64,000 nucleotides of DNA from Lycorma delicatula (GCF_047948215.1 NC_134455.1:349368491-349432490), one strand, 5' to 3'; shown: positions 1-12,669, counted from the stretch's first letter. A program made the numbers and translations. Notes: generated by a model not told the origin, from the letters alone.

Positions 1-990
1 AAAGGAGAATTTTATAATCAAATTTCATTTTTAGAGCAGATAAGAGTTTTACCATCTGGTGGGTGACGCATACACAAACAGATTAAGTACCTAACCCATC
101 AGCCAGAACACAAAATTTAGGTCTTAGATTAGCAAATTTTGAAAACCCAATTTTTAAATTATGTTTTTCTTTGAAGGCTGTACACAATTCTTTTAAGTTA
201 CATAAGATAAGCCTTTTTTGAATATTTATTTTCTTCCAGTCAGCTTGTCTTACAGACACAATCCTTCTTGCCTGGCATCATTCGACTGTGCTCATCATTC
301 TGGTAAAAAATTTGGACATATTTTAATAACATTTTCATCAATTACGTGACTGGGTTTTTTTTGTGGATTTGTGGCAAAATTCCACTTGTTTTAACTAATT
401 GTTTGGATTGACAGGCTAAGTACTGACTAACACTAAACTCATTTTTAATTTTTTGAATGCTCCAGCCGCTTGGTAATTAACTTAAAATATTGATTTTTTC
501 CTGGGTTGATGAAACTGTTTTCATTTTATCCTTTATTTTAACGATTCATTCTTCATAATCCCTACCTGAACTGGCATAATTTTGTGGTGCTAAACTGGTT
601 TCTTCTGTAGAAATATTTAAATCAAAGGTATCGTTTAAATTACTGGTAACTTGACTCGGCTATTTTTGTAACTTTATTTTTTTTAAATAAAGTCCTTTGT
701 GGTACTCAATAATTTTTTAACCTTCCTTAACGAGAGAAATGCTAAGTGTTGAACAAGCTTTATTCACAGACTCGACTATAACACATCGAGGCTCAAATAA
801 ATCTTGACATTCCGGTTTGCTTTCTGTATCATCATGTGGTTTTGCATTTTGTTTAAGCATTTTGTACACATTGCTCTGCCTGGAATTAATTTTAATTTTG
901 GATTGCTTGTTGAGTGTCAAAGATATTTTTCTCAAAGAAATTTCTTAACCAGTTAAGTATGGCAGCTAAATGGGTCAGAGCAACTTTTCC
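1..990 (-). pseudogene. Decayed transposase-like gene of the long-TIR DNA transposon family (copy 1)
   Basis: Minus-strand conceptual translation gives, in order with frameshifts and stops, an N-terminal Cys-containing segment (LIPGRAMCTKCLNKM in one frame, around 850-915), a VNKACSTLSISL block, a helix-turn-helix-like stretch with the motif LPSGWSIQKIKNEFSVS, then MPGKKDCVSV, LILCNLKELCTAFKE and IGFSKFANLRPKFCVL near the left edge. I recognise this block order from a large insect and cnidarian family of uncharacterised transposon proteins. The C-terminal half lies outside the window. The same family supplies the internal parts of the 20-kb element and the 43-kb fragment. No terminal inverted repeat was seen here. 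The gene is dead, with several in-frame stops. I am sure of family membership but not of the transposon superfamily. Confidence 0.7.
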
Positions 991-2009
991 CATTAATATG
1001 AAAATATTTATCTAAATATTCAGTTTTATGAAAATTACAGATAATTTTTTATTTCAGTACATCCACTTCTTAAAGATATCAATGTTATTTGCAGTTCAGT
1101 AAACTAAAATATCATGTAATACTGAAGATCTATTGCAAGTCAATTAGTAACATACTGTTTCAGTGTGAATGCCAATTAAACTCTCCATAATCTGTTTTTA
1201 TAAAATGCAAGGTTTCTTACAATAATACAGTTTGTATAAGTTATAAAACTGCCAACTGTACCTTACTTTGTTTCATCAGTATCTCTACAGCTAAAATAAA
1301 AATTTATCTAATTAATAATATTAAAAATAACAGAAATCGCATAAAAGAGAAATTCACTGCTAATAAAATTACTCTATAAACAAGTGTACATTACCTAACC
1401 ACAATATTAACACTAGCAACAATTCAATATATCACACTGAAATCAAAACAGTAGCTGAGCCTTCTGCAATGTTTACATTGAGGATTATGCAAACATTCAT
1501 GTTCATGTATGCCTATTCACTTTGTGTTTAAACATGAGTTTGTGTGTACGAGTAATACTTTAAGTAACAAATTATCTAGAATATAAGCTACTTCATTATA
1601 AACATATCAAAATATTTTATATAATAGACCTACATTATTTGAAAAAATACATGCTGTGGATTTATGGGATACATTGTTCACAGTTAGAAGAAATAGTGTT
1701 TTTAGGGGTTTTGATGACTTCATTACTCATCAACCCTTTTGAGTAACAAAATAAATTTTATATGGTTTTAAAGTATATAAAAAGTACTTACTGCTGTAAA
1801 CATTTCAGATTTTTGCCACCTGTCCTACATGTGGTTTTTGGGCCCTACAAATGAGATATTTTCATAATCTTACGATTTGGTGGCCATTTTTTTTTAATGA
1901 AGGACACTCAGTAACAGTCTAATTTTTTTTATAAGTACTACTAGTACCTAAGAATTAAAAGGCAAAAAATCAGGCCTGTTACCCTAAGCCCTAAAGCCTG
2001 AATTCTAGA
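991..2009. other. AT-rich stretch with no recognisable gene
   Basis: No codon-like segment, RNA gene or terminal repeat could be recognised on either strand. It is ordinary AT-rich non-coding sequence with short homopolymers. Confidence 0.5.
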
Positions 2010-2106
2010 TAGTGGATACCGGATCCACTATCAAGTATTCAAAACTCTCAACTTCGAAATCCACTGATTTGTGATGACAAGTTCACTACTAGACTAGCCC
2101 GGTGAG
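2010..2106 (-). repeat. tRNA-derived SINE, head fragment (SINE-X copy 1) with inverted end
   Basis: On the minus strand the segment has an A-box-like CTAGTAGTGAAC and a B-box-like GAGAGTTTTGAATAC. It matches the heads of the SINE copies near 24.6 and 46.8 kb. At its 3' side GATAGTGGAT is mirrored by ATCCACTATC around ACCGG (about 2009-2033), so a few body bases are present in both orientations. Confidence 0.65.
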
Positions 2107-2429
2107 AAGACCAATATACTGCACTGAAGGCCGGTTTTATTAAATTAGCTATGAAAAAAAGCATGTGCCATTTTCATTAAGGATTGTGTCATAGCCTTGA
2201 TATTTTTTGTCAAAATTCAAGCACCCTAAGCACCCAAAGGGACTCCAGAGCATTTGCTAAATTCTATTTTTCTATGTTTACTGCTGTGTTCCAATACTTA
2301 TTTATATTATATAAATCAAAATGTGAATGTCCATGCATTTTCTTTGTAGAAAGGACACTAGGAAAGTTTGGCAGTAAGACTTTATTTTTTTTACAATTTT
2401 TCAAAATAATTTCCCATACATACTATATA

Positions 2430-3245
2430 CTTCTCCAGTCTTCAAAGAAACTCTGCCATATTTTATGAGAAATCTTAACACACTCCATTATCCCAAACCT
2501 TTAGTAGGTCATACTCTCTTGTAAAGTACCTCCCTTTCAGTCTTCAGCTGCGGGAATAGTGTGAAGTCAAATGGAGCAAAGTTAGGGCTGCAGAGAGGGT
2601 GCTCTAACAGTTCCAGTGCTGGCCAAATACTTGGAGCAAACTTTAGAGAGGTGCACTGGAGCGTTAACATGGTAAAGAAACCAGATGTCCATTCCTGAAT
2701 TTGGAGACAGCTTCTTGAGAGCTTTGATAACTTTAGTCAGGAATTCCTCGACATACCGCCTCCCTGTAACTGTTTTCTGAATTTTTAACACACCTAGCTC
2801 TAAAACTCCTCTCACACTAAAAGATGTGGTCATCATTCTCTTCTTTACTAATTTGTTTTTTTGAACAGCCATGGGGCTTTCCTCATCATCACAATAGTAC
2901 TTTCATAACATTACAGTCAAGTTTTGTCATATGTTCACAATATTATTTGCATAGAAGATTTCCCATTTTCAAACTTCTTCGGGATTCTCTGCGCCATGAA
3001 ACATGATCAGCCATCTGATTATCAGTCGAGTTGTGCAGCACCTAAAGGTTACAAAGCTTTTTAACTTGAAGGTGATCTCGCAGAACATCAAAAACTGCTG
3101 ATGCATATGACCAAGGACACCTCTATTTGGTGGTAAATCATCGCCTGTCTGTCTCAGCCATTTTTCCCTCAGTCACAAAGACAGTTGACCTGATCTTGGA
3201 GAGTCGTCAAGGGCAAAATTTCCTCTTTCAAACTCTCAGTACTGC
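2430..3245 (-). pseudogene. Mariner-family transposase remnant
   Basis: Minus-strand translation with frameshifts shows an N-terminal DDSPRSGQLSL block (around 3200), then VKKRMMTTSFSVRGVLEL, a degraded catalytic segment in which the usual HDNAPAH reads YHVNAPVH, and STGTVRAPSLQP followed by FAPFDFTLFPQLK. This is the usual order in a mariner DD34D transposase of about 340 residues that cuts and pastes the element. The longest open stretch is only 96 codons (2582-2872), and the first metal-binding aspartate of the final motif is lost, so the copy is inactive. No convincing terminal repeats were found. It lies close to a second, different mariner remnant at 3.95-4.3 kb on the same strand. Confidence 0.75.
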
Positions 3246-3302
3246 CTAAATAGTGTTATACAATGAGAACAATCCTCTCCGAGGACAAGTCATTTCCACT
3301 AA

Positions 3303-3418
3303 ACACTGATCAACACTTAACCCACAAGCAAAATTGCACAGTATTCAGTTTTTGCCTGTAACACTGATCAACACTTAACCCACAAGTAAAATTGACCGGT
3401 ATTCAGTTTCTGACTGCG
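3303..3418. repeat. Tandem duplication, 2 x 58 bp
   Basis: The unit beginning ACACTGATCAACACTTAACC at 3303 recurs at 3361 with few differences. It lies just upstream, on the minus strand, of the mariner remnant. Confidence 0.85.
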
Positions 3419-3949
3419 ATATTACCATCTCTTTTCACTTAACACAGCTAAAAAGCAAATGACACAGAGACAGTAACTAGAGTGGCTATAATGCAGGGTG
3501 GAAGCTGTCTAAACATGCAATAATAACTTGTAACCACCTCTGATGAACTGTTCCAATTGCAAAACCTTCCTTAGTCCTATTTGTACAAATGTACACCTTA
3601 AAATAAGGAAACATAGGGCCAATTTAATGGTTATTTTAAAAATGCATTTAATAAACTTTCAGAAAGAATGTAACACTTAAACTGATCCAATTTATCGATT
3701 ATGTGTAAACTTAAACTGAGTTTTTATAGTATCATTCTTTGTTTAATAACAACTTTGAGCTGCTGAATACATCTTCTACAAAAATTTAGTAGTTCCTGGA
3801 AATTAAATTTAGAAATTAGACATCTTTATTGTATGAAAATTCATCTATCAAAATCCAGTACATAGATCTAGAGATGTTTTTGTATAGCTAGGCAAGCAAT
3901 GTAAATTTATACAGCTAGCACCACTATATATTAGACAGGATAAAAAATA
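3419..3949. other. AT-rich spacer, nothing recognised
   Basis: No ORF, tRNA-like box or inverted repeat could be supported here. Confidence 0.5.
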
Positions 3950-4300
3950 AATTCTTCTACATTGATATTGTCCTCTTCAAAGTAGTCCCACGTAGATGTG
4001 ACACACTTATGCCAGTTCCTTCCAATTCTCAAAACATTTGTGAAAAGAATTTCTTTGTATAACTAAGTTCTTTTACAATTTTTTCTTTATTTCATATTTC
4101 TTTTCAAATAGCTCTCCTTTCAATGCTTTCTTAATCAGTGGAAACAAGAAAAAGTTGCAGGGTGCCATGTCTGGAGAATATGGAGGATGCAGCATCTGTA
4201 TGGTGTTATTTTTGGTTAAATAAAAAGTAACTAATACTCTCTGTTGACTGTACAAACTTGTGTTAAGAGTTTATAACGGATGATACCACTGAAAAAACTG
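3950..4300 (-). pseudogene. Mariner-family transposase, C-terminal fragment
   Basis: The minus-strand reading frame contains MLHPPYSPDMAPCNFFLFPL, the signature around the last catalytic aspartate of mariner transposases. After a frameshift near 4073 it continues with a CFENWKELA-like segment, then a degraded WDYFEEDN-like end (family: FEGD). Only the last third of a transposase is present and no start or TIR is visible. The strand is the same as the 2.4-3.2 kb remnant, but the residue pattern differs enough that it is probably another mariner subfamily. Confidence 0.75.
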
Positions 4301-4507
4301 AGGAGAACCTAAATTAATCCAGCAACTCAGCGTGTTTTTTTTTTCTTGGTATTAATTCATTAGGAAGCTTCCAGTGGGATGAATGGACCTTTGTTACTTA
4401 CTACGACACAAATAATTCTGAATCATAAGTGTCAGCTGACAATTAATACATGACAGTTTTAAGATGTACCTTATTGTTAACAAAAGGATTAATCTTTTGT
4501 TAAGTTG

Positions 4508-4530
4508 TTCCCAACTTCAACAGTTGGGAA
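4508..4530. repeat. Short hairpin
   Basis: TTCCCAACT and AGTTGGGAA form perfect 9-bp arms around a 5-base loop. Confidence 0.7.
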
Positions 4531-4571
4531 TAACAAATTTTAAATACTGCTACTCATTTAGGTCCTGAACA

Positions 4572-4622
4572 GAAGGTCTGAAGAGTTGAGCCATAAGAGA
4601 TTCCCAACTCTTCAGGACCTTC
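4572..4622. repeat. Inverted repeat, 17-bp arms
   Basis: GAAGGTCTGAAGAGTTG is mirrored by CAACTCTTCAGGACCTTC, with one inserted base, around a 16-base loop. Confidence 0.7.
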
Positions 4623-4771
4623 TCTAATAGTAATCAGATGATTGCTGATAACTATATTCTTTTATTTTGTTTATATTTTCTTTGGTTGTAAATGTGTTAG
4701 GATGTGCAACTTTTTTGTTGTCTTCACAGCCTTCTTGAAACTATTTGTACTACTCGTAAACCCTTGGAAAT

Positions 4772-4806
4772 CTTTTGGCTGGCCAGGATAACATCCTAGC
4801 CAAAAG
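4772..4806. repeat. Hairpin, 14 paired bases
   Basis: CTTTTGGCT pairs with AGCCAAAAG and, inside, AGGAT pairs with ATCCT. A 4-base bulge GGCC sits on one side. Confidence 0.7.
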
Positions 4807-5985
4807 TTGTGTCTAACATCTTAACCATTTCACTGTAGTTAATTATTCTAATTTTAATGCAAATTCTTTGTTCCATAATTTTCAAATACAATAAACTGCT
4901 GCTAGTAATAAAATATGTCATTACTCTGTTGCCAAATTTTAAACACACGTTTAATATGGCTCAAAATACTGATGATATACATTATAGGCAGTGCTGCCAT
5001 TGTACATGGAAAAGATGAACGCAGTCAAAAAGACAATTAGAAAATTTTTTTATCACATCTTGAAACATGCATAAGTTTTGTTGAATGTATATTGTTTAAC
5101 TATTTAAAACCTGAAACTAAACTAAACCTAAAACCTGAAATTAAACCCTCTTACTTCTATTTGGACCCATTGCCATGATGTCTGTGCAGGACTACGCTTG
5201 AAAGGCAAACCATGTTAATAAAATTTGTGAAATGAACTTGTTTTAACCAGCATTATAATTTTACATGGTTGAAATCTTAAGTCTAGTCACCTCAAATGAT
5301 TATCGATGGGCTGCTTCCTCTTGCTGAAAAATAAAATTTTGGGCATTTATTTACTCGGTATGAAAAAACATGGTGCTCTTCTCTTTTAATGTAACTTTGT
5401 TATAAATCTGAATAAGTCTAGTGATGTATCAGCAAAATATTACAACAGACAAAATTGAAATTGTAAATTCTTTCCTTGCAAGGTTTCTCTTCGTTTTCAA
5501 CAGAATATGAGAAATTCCAAACATCCTTTTTATAAAACTGTTTATAACTTAATAGAATAAAGGATGTATCATAACAAAGAGTTTCAAGGAATAAAAAGTT
5601 ACAGCAAACATGATTTATAGAAATATCTTTTACACTTATTATAGGGGTTTTTCTTTTTCCAATTTTGCAGCAACATTTTTAAAAATTGTATTCAATGAGA
5701 GCAAATATAAGTAAAAAAAAAAAAAAAAAATTAAATTCAAAATAAAGCAACAGGTTAAGTTTTTCAGACAAATAAGAACAGATGAATGAGGTAAGCCACT
5801 TGACCGCCAGACATCTTTTATCCTTCACAATGCTGTTAAACTTTAATCAGATTTTGTAATACTAACCATTTTATCAGATAAGGATTGTTTTTTTTTTTGG
5901 CAGGCAGATAGAAAGTCTAATTTATCATTTTTCTTGTTGACTATTTTGTTAAAGAAGTACAATTATCTATCTTTCTTAGGCTCAT
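4807..5985. other. AT-rich spacer, nothing recognised
   Basis: No gene or named repeat is supported. There is a short A run near 5714-5731. Confidence 0.5.
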
Positions 5986-6099
5986 CGTAACTAGATCACA
6001 TATGTTTCAGGTATATTTCTTTTTCAAAACTCGCTGAATTGATAAGTTTTGAAAATGGAATATATCTGAAACACATCAACATGTGATTTAATTATGACG
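5986..6099. repeat. Fold-back (hairpin) element of about 114 bp
   Basis: The left arm (ATCACAT, then GTTTCAGGTATATT, then TTTTCAAAACT) is mirrored by AGTTTTGAAAA, AATATATCTGAAAC and ATGTGAT on the right, ending with CGT/ACG at the outer edge. The arms are about 50 bp with a few mismatches and a central loop near 6035-6050. It could be a tiny fold-back MITE or a hairpin RNA source. Confidence 0.7.
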
Positions 6100-6687
6100 A
6101 TCTTAACAGAAAAAAAATTTTAATAATAATTTATTGTTAACTTCATCTGGGTCACTTAAATGCTTGTTGAAAAATGTCAAGTCTACAATCACAAGAAACT
6201 TCTTTAACAATCTGTATAACCACCTCACTAATCTAAAATCTAAAAATCTGACAACCTGAAAACGTGAGATACTGAATAGCTTCTATGCAGTCAATTACTG
6301 CCCTACGTTCTTCATTCAATTACTCGGTTACTACATTCTTTACCTTTCACCTTCTATCATCATGAATGCAGTTTTTATAATCTGTTTCAAATTATACATC
6401 AAAAGATCTGTTTTCCTAAACTAATTTAACATATCCATTTTAAATCTATTCTACAAAATTTTAAATAAGAAAAAATAAACTAAAAATTATTACGAGTTGA
6501 TAAAATTAAAAGCAGTGGACACAAAATAATAGATAAATTTATACAATAACCTCAAGTGTCAAATCCAAATTATGAACGTATAGGATTTTTAAACAAACAT
6601 ATATACTGATTTATTAAATAAAGGCATCTAAATGCACATGAATTAAATTATATAAAACATTATCTTAAAATATGAACTAAAAATTAC
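6100..6687. other. AT-rich, presumed intron of the minus-strand gene
   Basis: It lies downstream of the splice donor at 6687. Nothing else was recognised. Confidence 0.4.
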
Positions 6688-6825
6688 CTTTACAGAGTAA
6701 ATTGCGTAATTTCTGGATGATCTTTTTAAACTTGAGAGGGAAAAGTGGATCCTTCAAATCTCCCTCACAAGTGACAACAGTCTCCACTAAATGATATTTT
6801 CCACCATCACTGTCTGCAGCCATTT
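6688..6825 (-). CDS. Internal or first coding exon of an unidentified host gene
   Basis: On the minus strand a splice acceptor (AATTTCAG) is followed by AA and an ATG at 6823-6821 in a good context (CAGAAATGGC). An open frame of 45 codons runs to a strong donor (AAAG/GTAATTT) at 6688. The peptide begins MAADSDGGKYHLVETVVTCE and ends KIIQKLRNLLCK, with an acidic or glycine-rich start and a basic amphipathic end. Codon composition is clearly different from the AT-rich surroundings. I do not recognise the protein. It is the best candidate for genuine host coding sequence in the window. Its 5' exon may be the one proposed at 50.2 kb, because the splice AAATTGG to AAATGG keeps one frame. Following exons would lie left of 6.6 kb, and none was recognised. 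Function is unknown. Confidence 0.55.
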
Positions 6826-8219
6826 CTGAAATTCATTAAGTTTCAATTAAAATCCAAGAATTAAATTAATACCAGCAAAATACATTCTGATTAGTAAATT
6901 ATTTTAACTGTTTCATTTAATGTGAAGCTACATGAAAAAAAAAAAAAAAAGGCAAACAATTCAGTTTCAAATGAATAGAATTTATTCTTTCAAGGACACT
7001 TTAAAAAACCTTATCAGCAGAATACAACTTTCTAAGCCGAATAATGAAACATTTTTCTTATCGCTTGAATTTAAACTCAACTGTTAAATTTTATACACAT
7101 GTATAAAGACAAATTATGTTTAAATCATTAGCTACGAAACTGGTAAATTAATCAAGATGAGTTTTGAATATATCTGTTCCATTGTTGCTTATATTTTGTG
7201 TGCATATTATTTTATTGATCTTCATGCTCAGGGCCACATATCAAAGTTAATAATCATCAGATGAGACATGAAGGCTTTTAACTATGTGAACATTTTTTGT
7301 ACCTGAAATAAACATAACATACTTCTGTTAAAAGTAATTTTTCTAATGTGTTCTCAATGAATAATGTTAAATATTAAATAAACAAATCTGCAATAGAGAT
7401 AATAATTTGCATTTTAAGTAACTTAAAAAAAAGAGAAGAAATTTTCAGAAGCATGAAACATATTTTGAAACAGAAACACCAAAAGTTTCTCTAAAAAGAT
7501 GATAATCTAATAAATAGTCAAATCTAAGTGAATGAATTCTCTGGAGGCAATGATTTTCATTTCACTTACAGAGATGTCCTAGTTAACCAGTTTTCCATTT
7601 ATGGGTTCAGTAACTAATTTTTAAACTTGCAGAAGTCTTTTGCACAAATAAATATTTAAAGTCGCTATGAATACATTAAATTAATAGCAAACTCCATGTA
7701 AACTTTCTCAACACAAACTCAGACCTTCTAATCGGTACAAGATTGGTGTTATACCTTCCAAGTAACACTAAGAGTATAAAAACGTAACTAAGTTTAATAA
7801 AACTCACCAAATTATTGGCAAGCTCATTATAAATGTAACTTTTGAATACTTTTTGAGTACATTGATTCATCATGAAGTATTTAAATACCAGTCATATAAT
7901 GTTCTTTGTAATAAGTTAAAAGTGGCAGATGCGCAGATTTTAACAACTCATTTCTAAATTTACCTTTTCATTTTTATAAGTGTGTAATTACGTTTATATT
8001 TATAAATTAATATTTTAAGATATGATAAAAAACCTGTGAAATATATTATGTTCAACTATACTAATAAAAATATAAATAAAATAGTTAACACCTAAATTAG
8101 TGAAATAAACATAACATAGTGATTTAACATAATAAATTAGTGAAACTATAATACTATAGTTATAGTATATTTTTTAGAATGGTAAATGGTTTAGCAAAAT
8201 GTTTCAATCATATTAAAAT
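6826..8219. other. AT-rich stretch, nothing recognised
   Basis: Only short spurious frames occur. There is an A run near 6936-6951. Confidence 0.5.
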
Positions 8220-8620
8220 TACATCACAAAATAAATTTAATAACAGTTGCATATATAAAATTAGTTATAATGAATGTAAAGAAAAATACATTGGTAAAAC
8301 TAAATATCTTAAAACCAGATTTTAAAACATTTGAGAGCTTGCATATGAATAAATGAAAGAACTGTTAAATTTTACTGATCATCTTCTTACAAATAAAAGT
8401 ACATAACAAACACAGATAAATAATTAAGGAATATTAAAAATAAATGAACTAATATAATTTACACAAACATTACACATTACATTTACACTTTTTTTAACAT
8501 AACATAATTTACTTATAAATGAAGAGGTAATTTTAAAACTTGTGAATTGTTTAAATCGGCACACCTGTCTTGTTAGCTGGCTTAGTCGTAACAATTTTTA
8601 ATTCAGTTGACCACAACAAC
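8220..8620 (+). pseudogene. Penelope-like retroelement fragment (GIY-YIG endonuclease)
   Basis: Plus-strand translation gives CIYKISYNECKEKYIGKT followed by KTRF, then ADHLLTNK-like and ILKINELI stretches in shifted frames. This is the shape of the GIY-YIG endonuclease at the C terminus of Penelope-like elements, which nicks DNA during retrotransposition. The GIY motif reads CIYKI and the YIG motif is intact. Frameshifts near 8320 and 8390 break the frame. Only the endonuclease part is present. Two related fragments lie near 54.4 and 56.2 kb. The right boundary is uncertain. Confidence 0.6.
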
Positions 8621-11600
8621 TATCAGTTTTTAACTTATGATGAACATAGTGCATTATCTGAGATAGTATTTAAAAAACTGATCATGAATTAATGTATGTA
8701 AAAAGTGCTTATTATGTAAACTGAAAGCTTACATTGCTATTAATTTGGTGTGTTTATGATGGTTGTAACTGTTATTTGCAACACACTGGACCCAGCACAA
8801 TCAACAAAAATAATAAAATGCTTTATGAAGCAGAATATACAATGTACTTATTAAAAAAAAAAAAAAAAAAACTGTATTCTAATAATTTAAGAAAATATAA
8901 AAATAAAAAGAAATCATTAACTATTATCATCAAACAAAAAAAAGCACAAATTATGAGCAATGTATTCATATAGCAAACACAAAGTGATACAATTATTTTA
9001 AATGCCTTTCTTTCTTACTCCTCTTTTGATTTACTATTTTCAACACCTTTTTTAAGTTCATAAATTTCATCAAATAAATTTTTCTCACAATTCAAAAATA
9101 TTAATAATATTTTAATTATTTTCTGACTTCATCCTCAGTAACAAGCACTTTATTCTTGTTGCTCTTCTTAGTATGAATTTTGGTCGCCCACATTTATACA
9201 AGAGAAGATTTACATTTGTTATTTCATTACTGATTTATTGATATCATTAGAAATCAATAATTCATAATCTACTCTCCCACTCGGGAATGAAAGTTTGTTG
9301 TAATCATTGTTTCTAATTTCTTGTTAATTTTCTTTTTCTAAACTGAATCACAAATTTTTTTGTATATTTTTATTCCAAAACAAGATTTTTAAGTCGGTTT
9401 TCTAAGACAATTTTGCTTTTTATGTTGAACTTATAGCTTGGATTATAATGATTTGATACATTATTTTTAACAGACCTAATTATAAAATAAATAATTCTTT
9501 CCTGTAATGAATTTTAAAATTGTTCACAGCATCTCAGACTAACTTATTCTTTTTAGAAGGCAAATAACTAACGCAAAAAAGTTCTGGTTTGGCAAATTAG
9601 AGCTCGCACAGCAAACATTTGCTTAACATCAATATTTAACAATTATTTATTTATTTATCTACCTTTGAATAATTCCCTGTTATCCATGCTTTATTATTGT
9701 TGCTCTTGCAACCTATTAATAGAAGATTCATACATGAGAAAAATCTAGGGGTAAATTATATTTTCTAAAAGTTTTTTTGTGTGTCATTCATGTCCGTAAG
9801 AAAATATTTATCATACTCTTTGCTAAGTGTACACTTCTTTCTAAATAACAAAACCAGTAGATGACATAGTAATGGAACAGAGTGATTGAGGCGCACACAA
9901 CATAAATCTCCTTAGCAATATGATATAAGTTATAAAGTTTTGATGTTATCTTACATGGGCGATTACAAGGAAAAAAATCCTATTAATAAAGGTCAAGCAG
10001 TTTCACTAATACAGCTTTTTATGCAGTAAAAATGACCATGCATCACAATTTGTCCTGATATTGTTTTTCAAATTTTAAGCAAAATAACATGTTGAATTTA
10101 ATGGAGGTATATTCATTAAAAACAGTTATCTGGAAAGTCTAAAAAAATATCATCATTCTGTTGTGCATTTGCCGTTAAATATCTTTAATGTCCAAAAACT
10201 TAAAAGAATAAAATATTCCTGTTGTACTTGATATGCTGGGTAGAGCAGGAATTTTTATTTCCCGAGGAATAAAATCTATCGTATATATTCTAGAAAATGA
10301 TACGGCTAATTTTTTTTAATCAAATGAAGGCAAAAAATTCCTCATAATTCAATCAAACTTGTAGTGAACCATGAATTCAAAGATGGTTTGAGCATGTTGA
10401 AGAAAAAAGAATGTAGGCCGCCAGACCTACCTCCTCAACACTCTTGAAAATAAAAGTGAAGATTTTTGAATTATTTTCACTAATAACTGCTTTGTGGAAC
10501 TCACACATAAAATTAAAATAAGTACAACTCCATAGAGCATTACCTGCAATCAAGAATATTTAGTGATGAATTTGGAACTCATTAGAAAGTATGAAAATTC
10601 TTTCAAATATTGCAAACTTATCTAGAGATTATATATTAGTAAATTTGGAAATGAATTCATAAACAGATAAGTAAATATTTATGCAATGTTCAGCTGCTAA
10701 TGCTTCTGATAATGATGCAGTCGTACGATCACAGAGTACAGCTAGTTACAATCACAATGCATGAGCCAATGATATCATTCAATAACCTAGAATGGGCCCG
10801 ATGGCTGAAGGTTCCATCCAAACTGTTGTAAATTCATAATATTATCATCAACTTTAACATTTGGAGCATTTAATTTATCATTACCGAGGCGAAATGTAGT
10901 ATTTTCGCATCAGTATTTAATTTCAATTCCATGAAACAGTAGCTTTAGATCAAATCAACTGAGTACACTGCGGCCTTTATTATGTATCTAATAATGATAC
11001 AAAATTATGTGAATTTGTAACTATATTACAAATTTGCAATGTTTAAATAATGGATATAATTTTAAAAAATATGCACTGAATAAAAAGAAAAACAAAAAAA
11101 AAATATATATAGAAATAATCTAGCAAATTGTAACCTAGAAAGCAGTACATAATTATTTATATAAATATATTTTCAATTTATTAGTGCTTAATATTATTTT
11201 TTACATTCTGACAATGCAGAGATCTCTGCCACAGCGCTTAACAAATGAAATGAGAAAAGATAATATTAAGCAGTAGGGACAAACTGAGAATTCATTTTTG
11301 TAAATAAGAATACAAAATTAATGTGACAATGATGTCATCAAGATATAACAAACAGTAATAAAAACTGTCAATAAAATAAAAAAATAAAAAATAAGAAATG
11401 CAATTAATAAATACAATTTCAATACAAAACAGCATAAAATCCGATAAAAAATTTTTACAAAATAATTAACATATTTGTAGTTGAGCAAGCATACATAAAA
11501 TTTCATGAATGACAATTAAAAATAAGATTTAAACATATTAAAAATAAACCTGAGCTATCAAATGTAGCTGAACATTTATTAAATTTCAAACTTAGAAAAA

Positions 11601-12669
11601 TTAATATGTAGAACAACATGGCAATTTTAGAATATTACAATACAACAGACATTTAATTAGAAAATAATACATTAATAATCATAAAGTTGACTGTAACATT
11701 ATGAAGCATTAAACAATATTTGACAACTAACAACAGTTGGAAAGTGAAAAAAATGGAATAGAAGTGCCATCTACAATTGAAAGAATCAAACATCTTCCTA
11801 ACAAACTCATTTTAAAACTATGACTGGTATAAAATAAGCTTCTATTATTTTATTATGTAATTTATAAAATTTCATTCTATTTGACTGAAAATGCACCGTA
11901 ACAGTTTAAAAACACTATCAATACTATAAGGTGAGTAGTTGTTTTATTGATTTGGTAGTTCTACAGATGAAAAATCCACTGCAAAATGATGAATGTTTTT
12001 CCTGAAAATAAGTTTACATTGGTACTTACTTAAAAATTAGTGTAATTGTGTGTTGAATCAAAAACTGCAATATTATTGGTAGTCACAGGGACATAAACAA
12101 AATACAAATCACTGTTCAGGATAAACATGATAGCCGTCACTTTTGAAAAGATCAAATAAAATGAGAGCACTAATTTATCCTACATTTCAGTTTTTCATTA
12201 ATATGAACATAATCTCCTTCGGCTAAAGTGTACAAAATAAAATTTACAACATGGAAATAAACATTTCAGCCACTTCATTTTTTAATTTCATTGGTTTTTC
12301 ATATTCTACTGCAAGTATCAATGAATCAATTATTTTATAATTTATGTAAAAGTTGTTTAAAACTATTAATGGATTTTTTTTATTACCTGCTATATAATTA
12401 ATATAAAATAAAATATTAATAAAGTGCTAGTGCTATATAAGAAACATGATAGTTCTACAGGAGTAATGTGTATCTCCAAAAAAATTCTGGAAATACACAA
12501 TGACAATGCATAACTCTAAAATTTTATATTAAATCACAAATTTTTTCCCAGGGAATTAAAAACATTCCCTTTAATATTACTTGTAAAAGAAAATTAATGT
12601 TGAAAAATTAGTTTTTGAAGTTGTATAATTTTCAGGTTTCACCAACAAATTATTTATTTTAAAATTGAA
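8621..12669. other. 4-kb AT-rich region without recognisable genes
   Basis: There are several short frames of 60-80 codons here (for example 8734-8973 and 11318-11515 on opposite strands). They are rich in Lys, Asn, Ile and Phe and look like by-products of AT-rich DNA. A slightly GC-richer patch at 10680-10980 gave the minus-strand peptide KVDDNIMNLQQFGWNLQPSG between stops. I could not assign it. Confidence 0.4.

Noticed and set aside
2184..2468. 94-codon plus-strand ORF
   Set aside because: Phe/Ile-rich, no motif, and it overlaps the edge of the mariner remnant on the other strand.
8734..8973. 79-codon ORF with a Lys run
   Set aside because: It depends on an A-run microsatellite and AT-rich codons.
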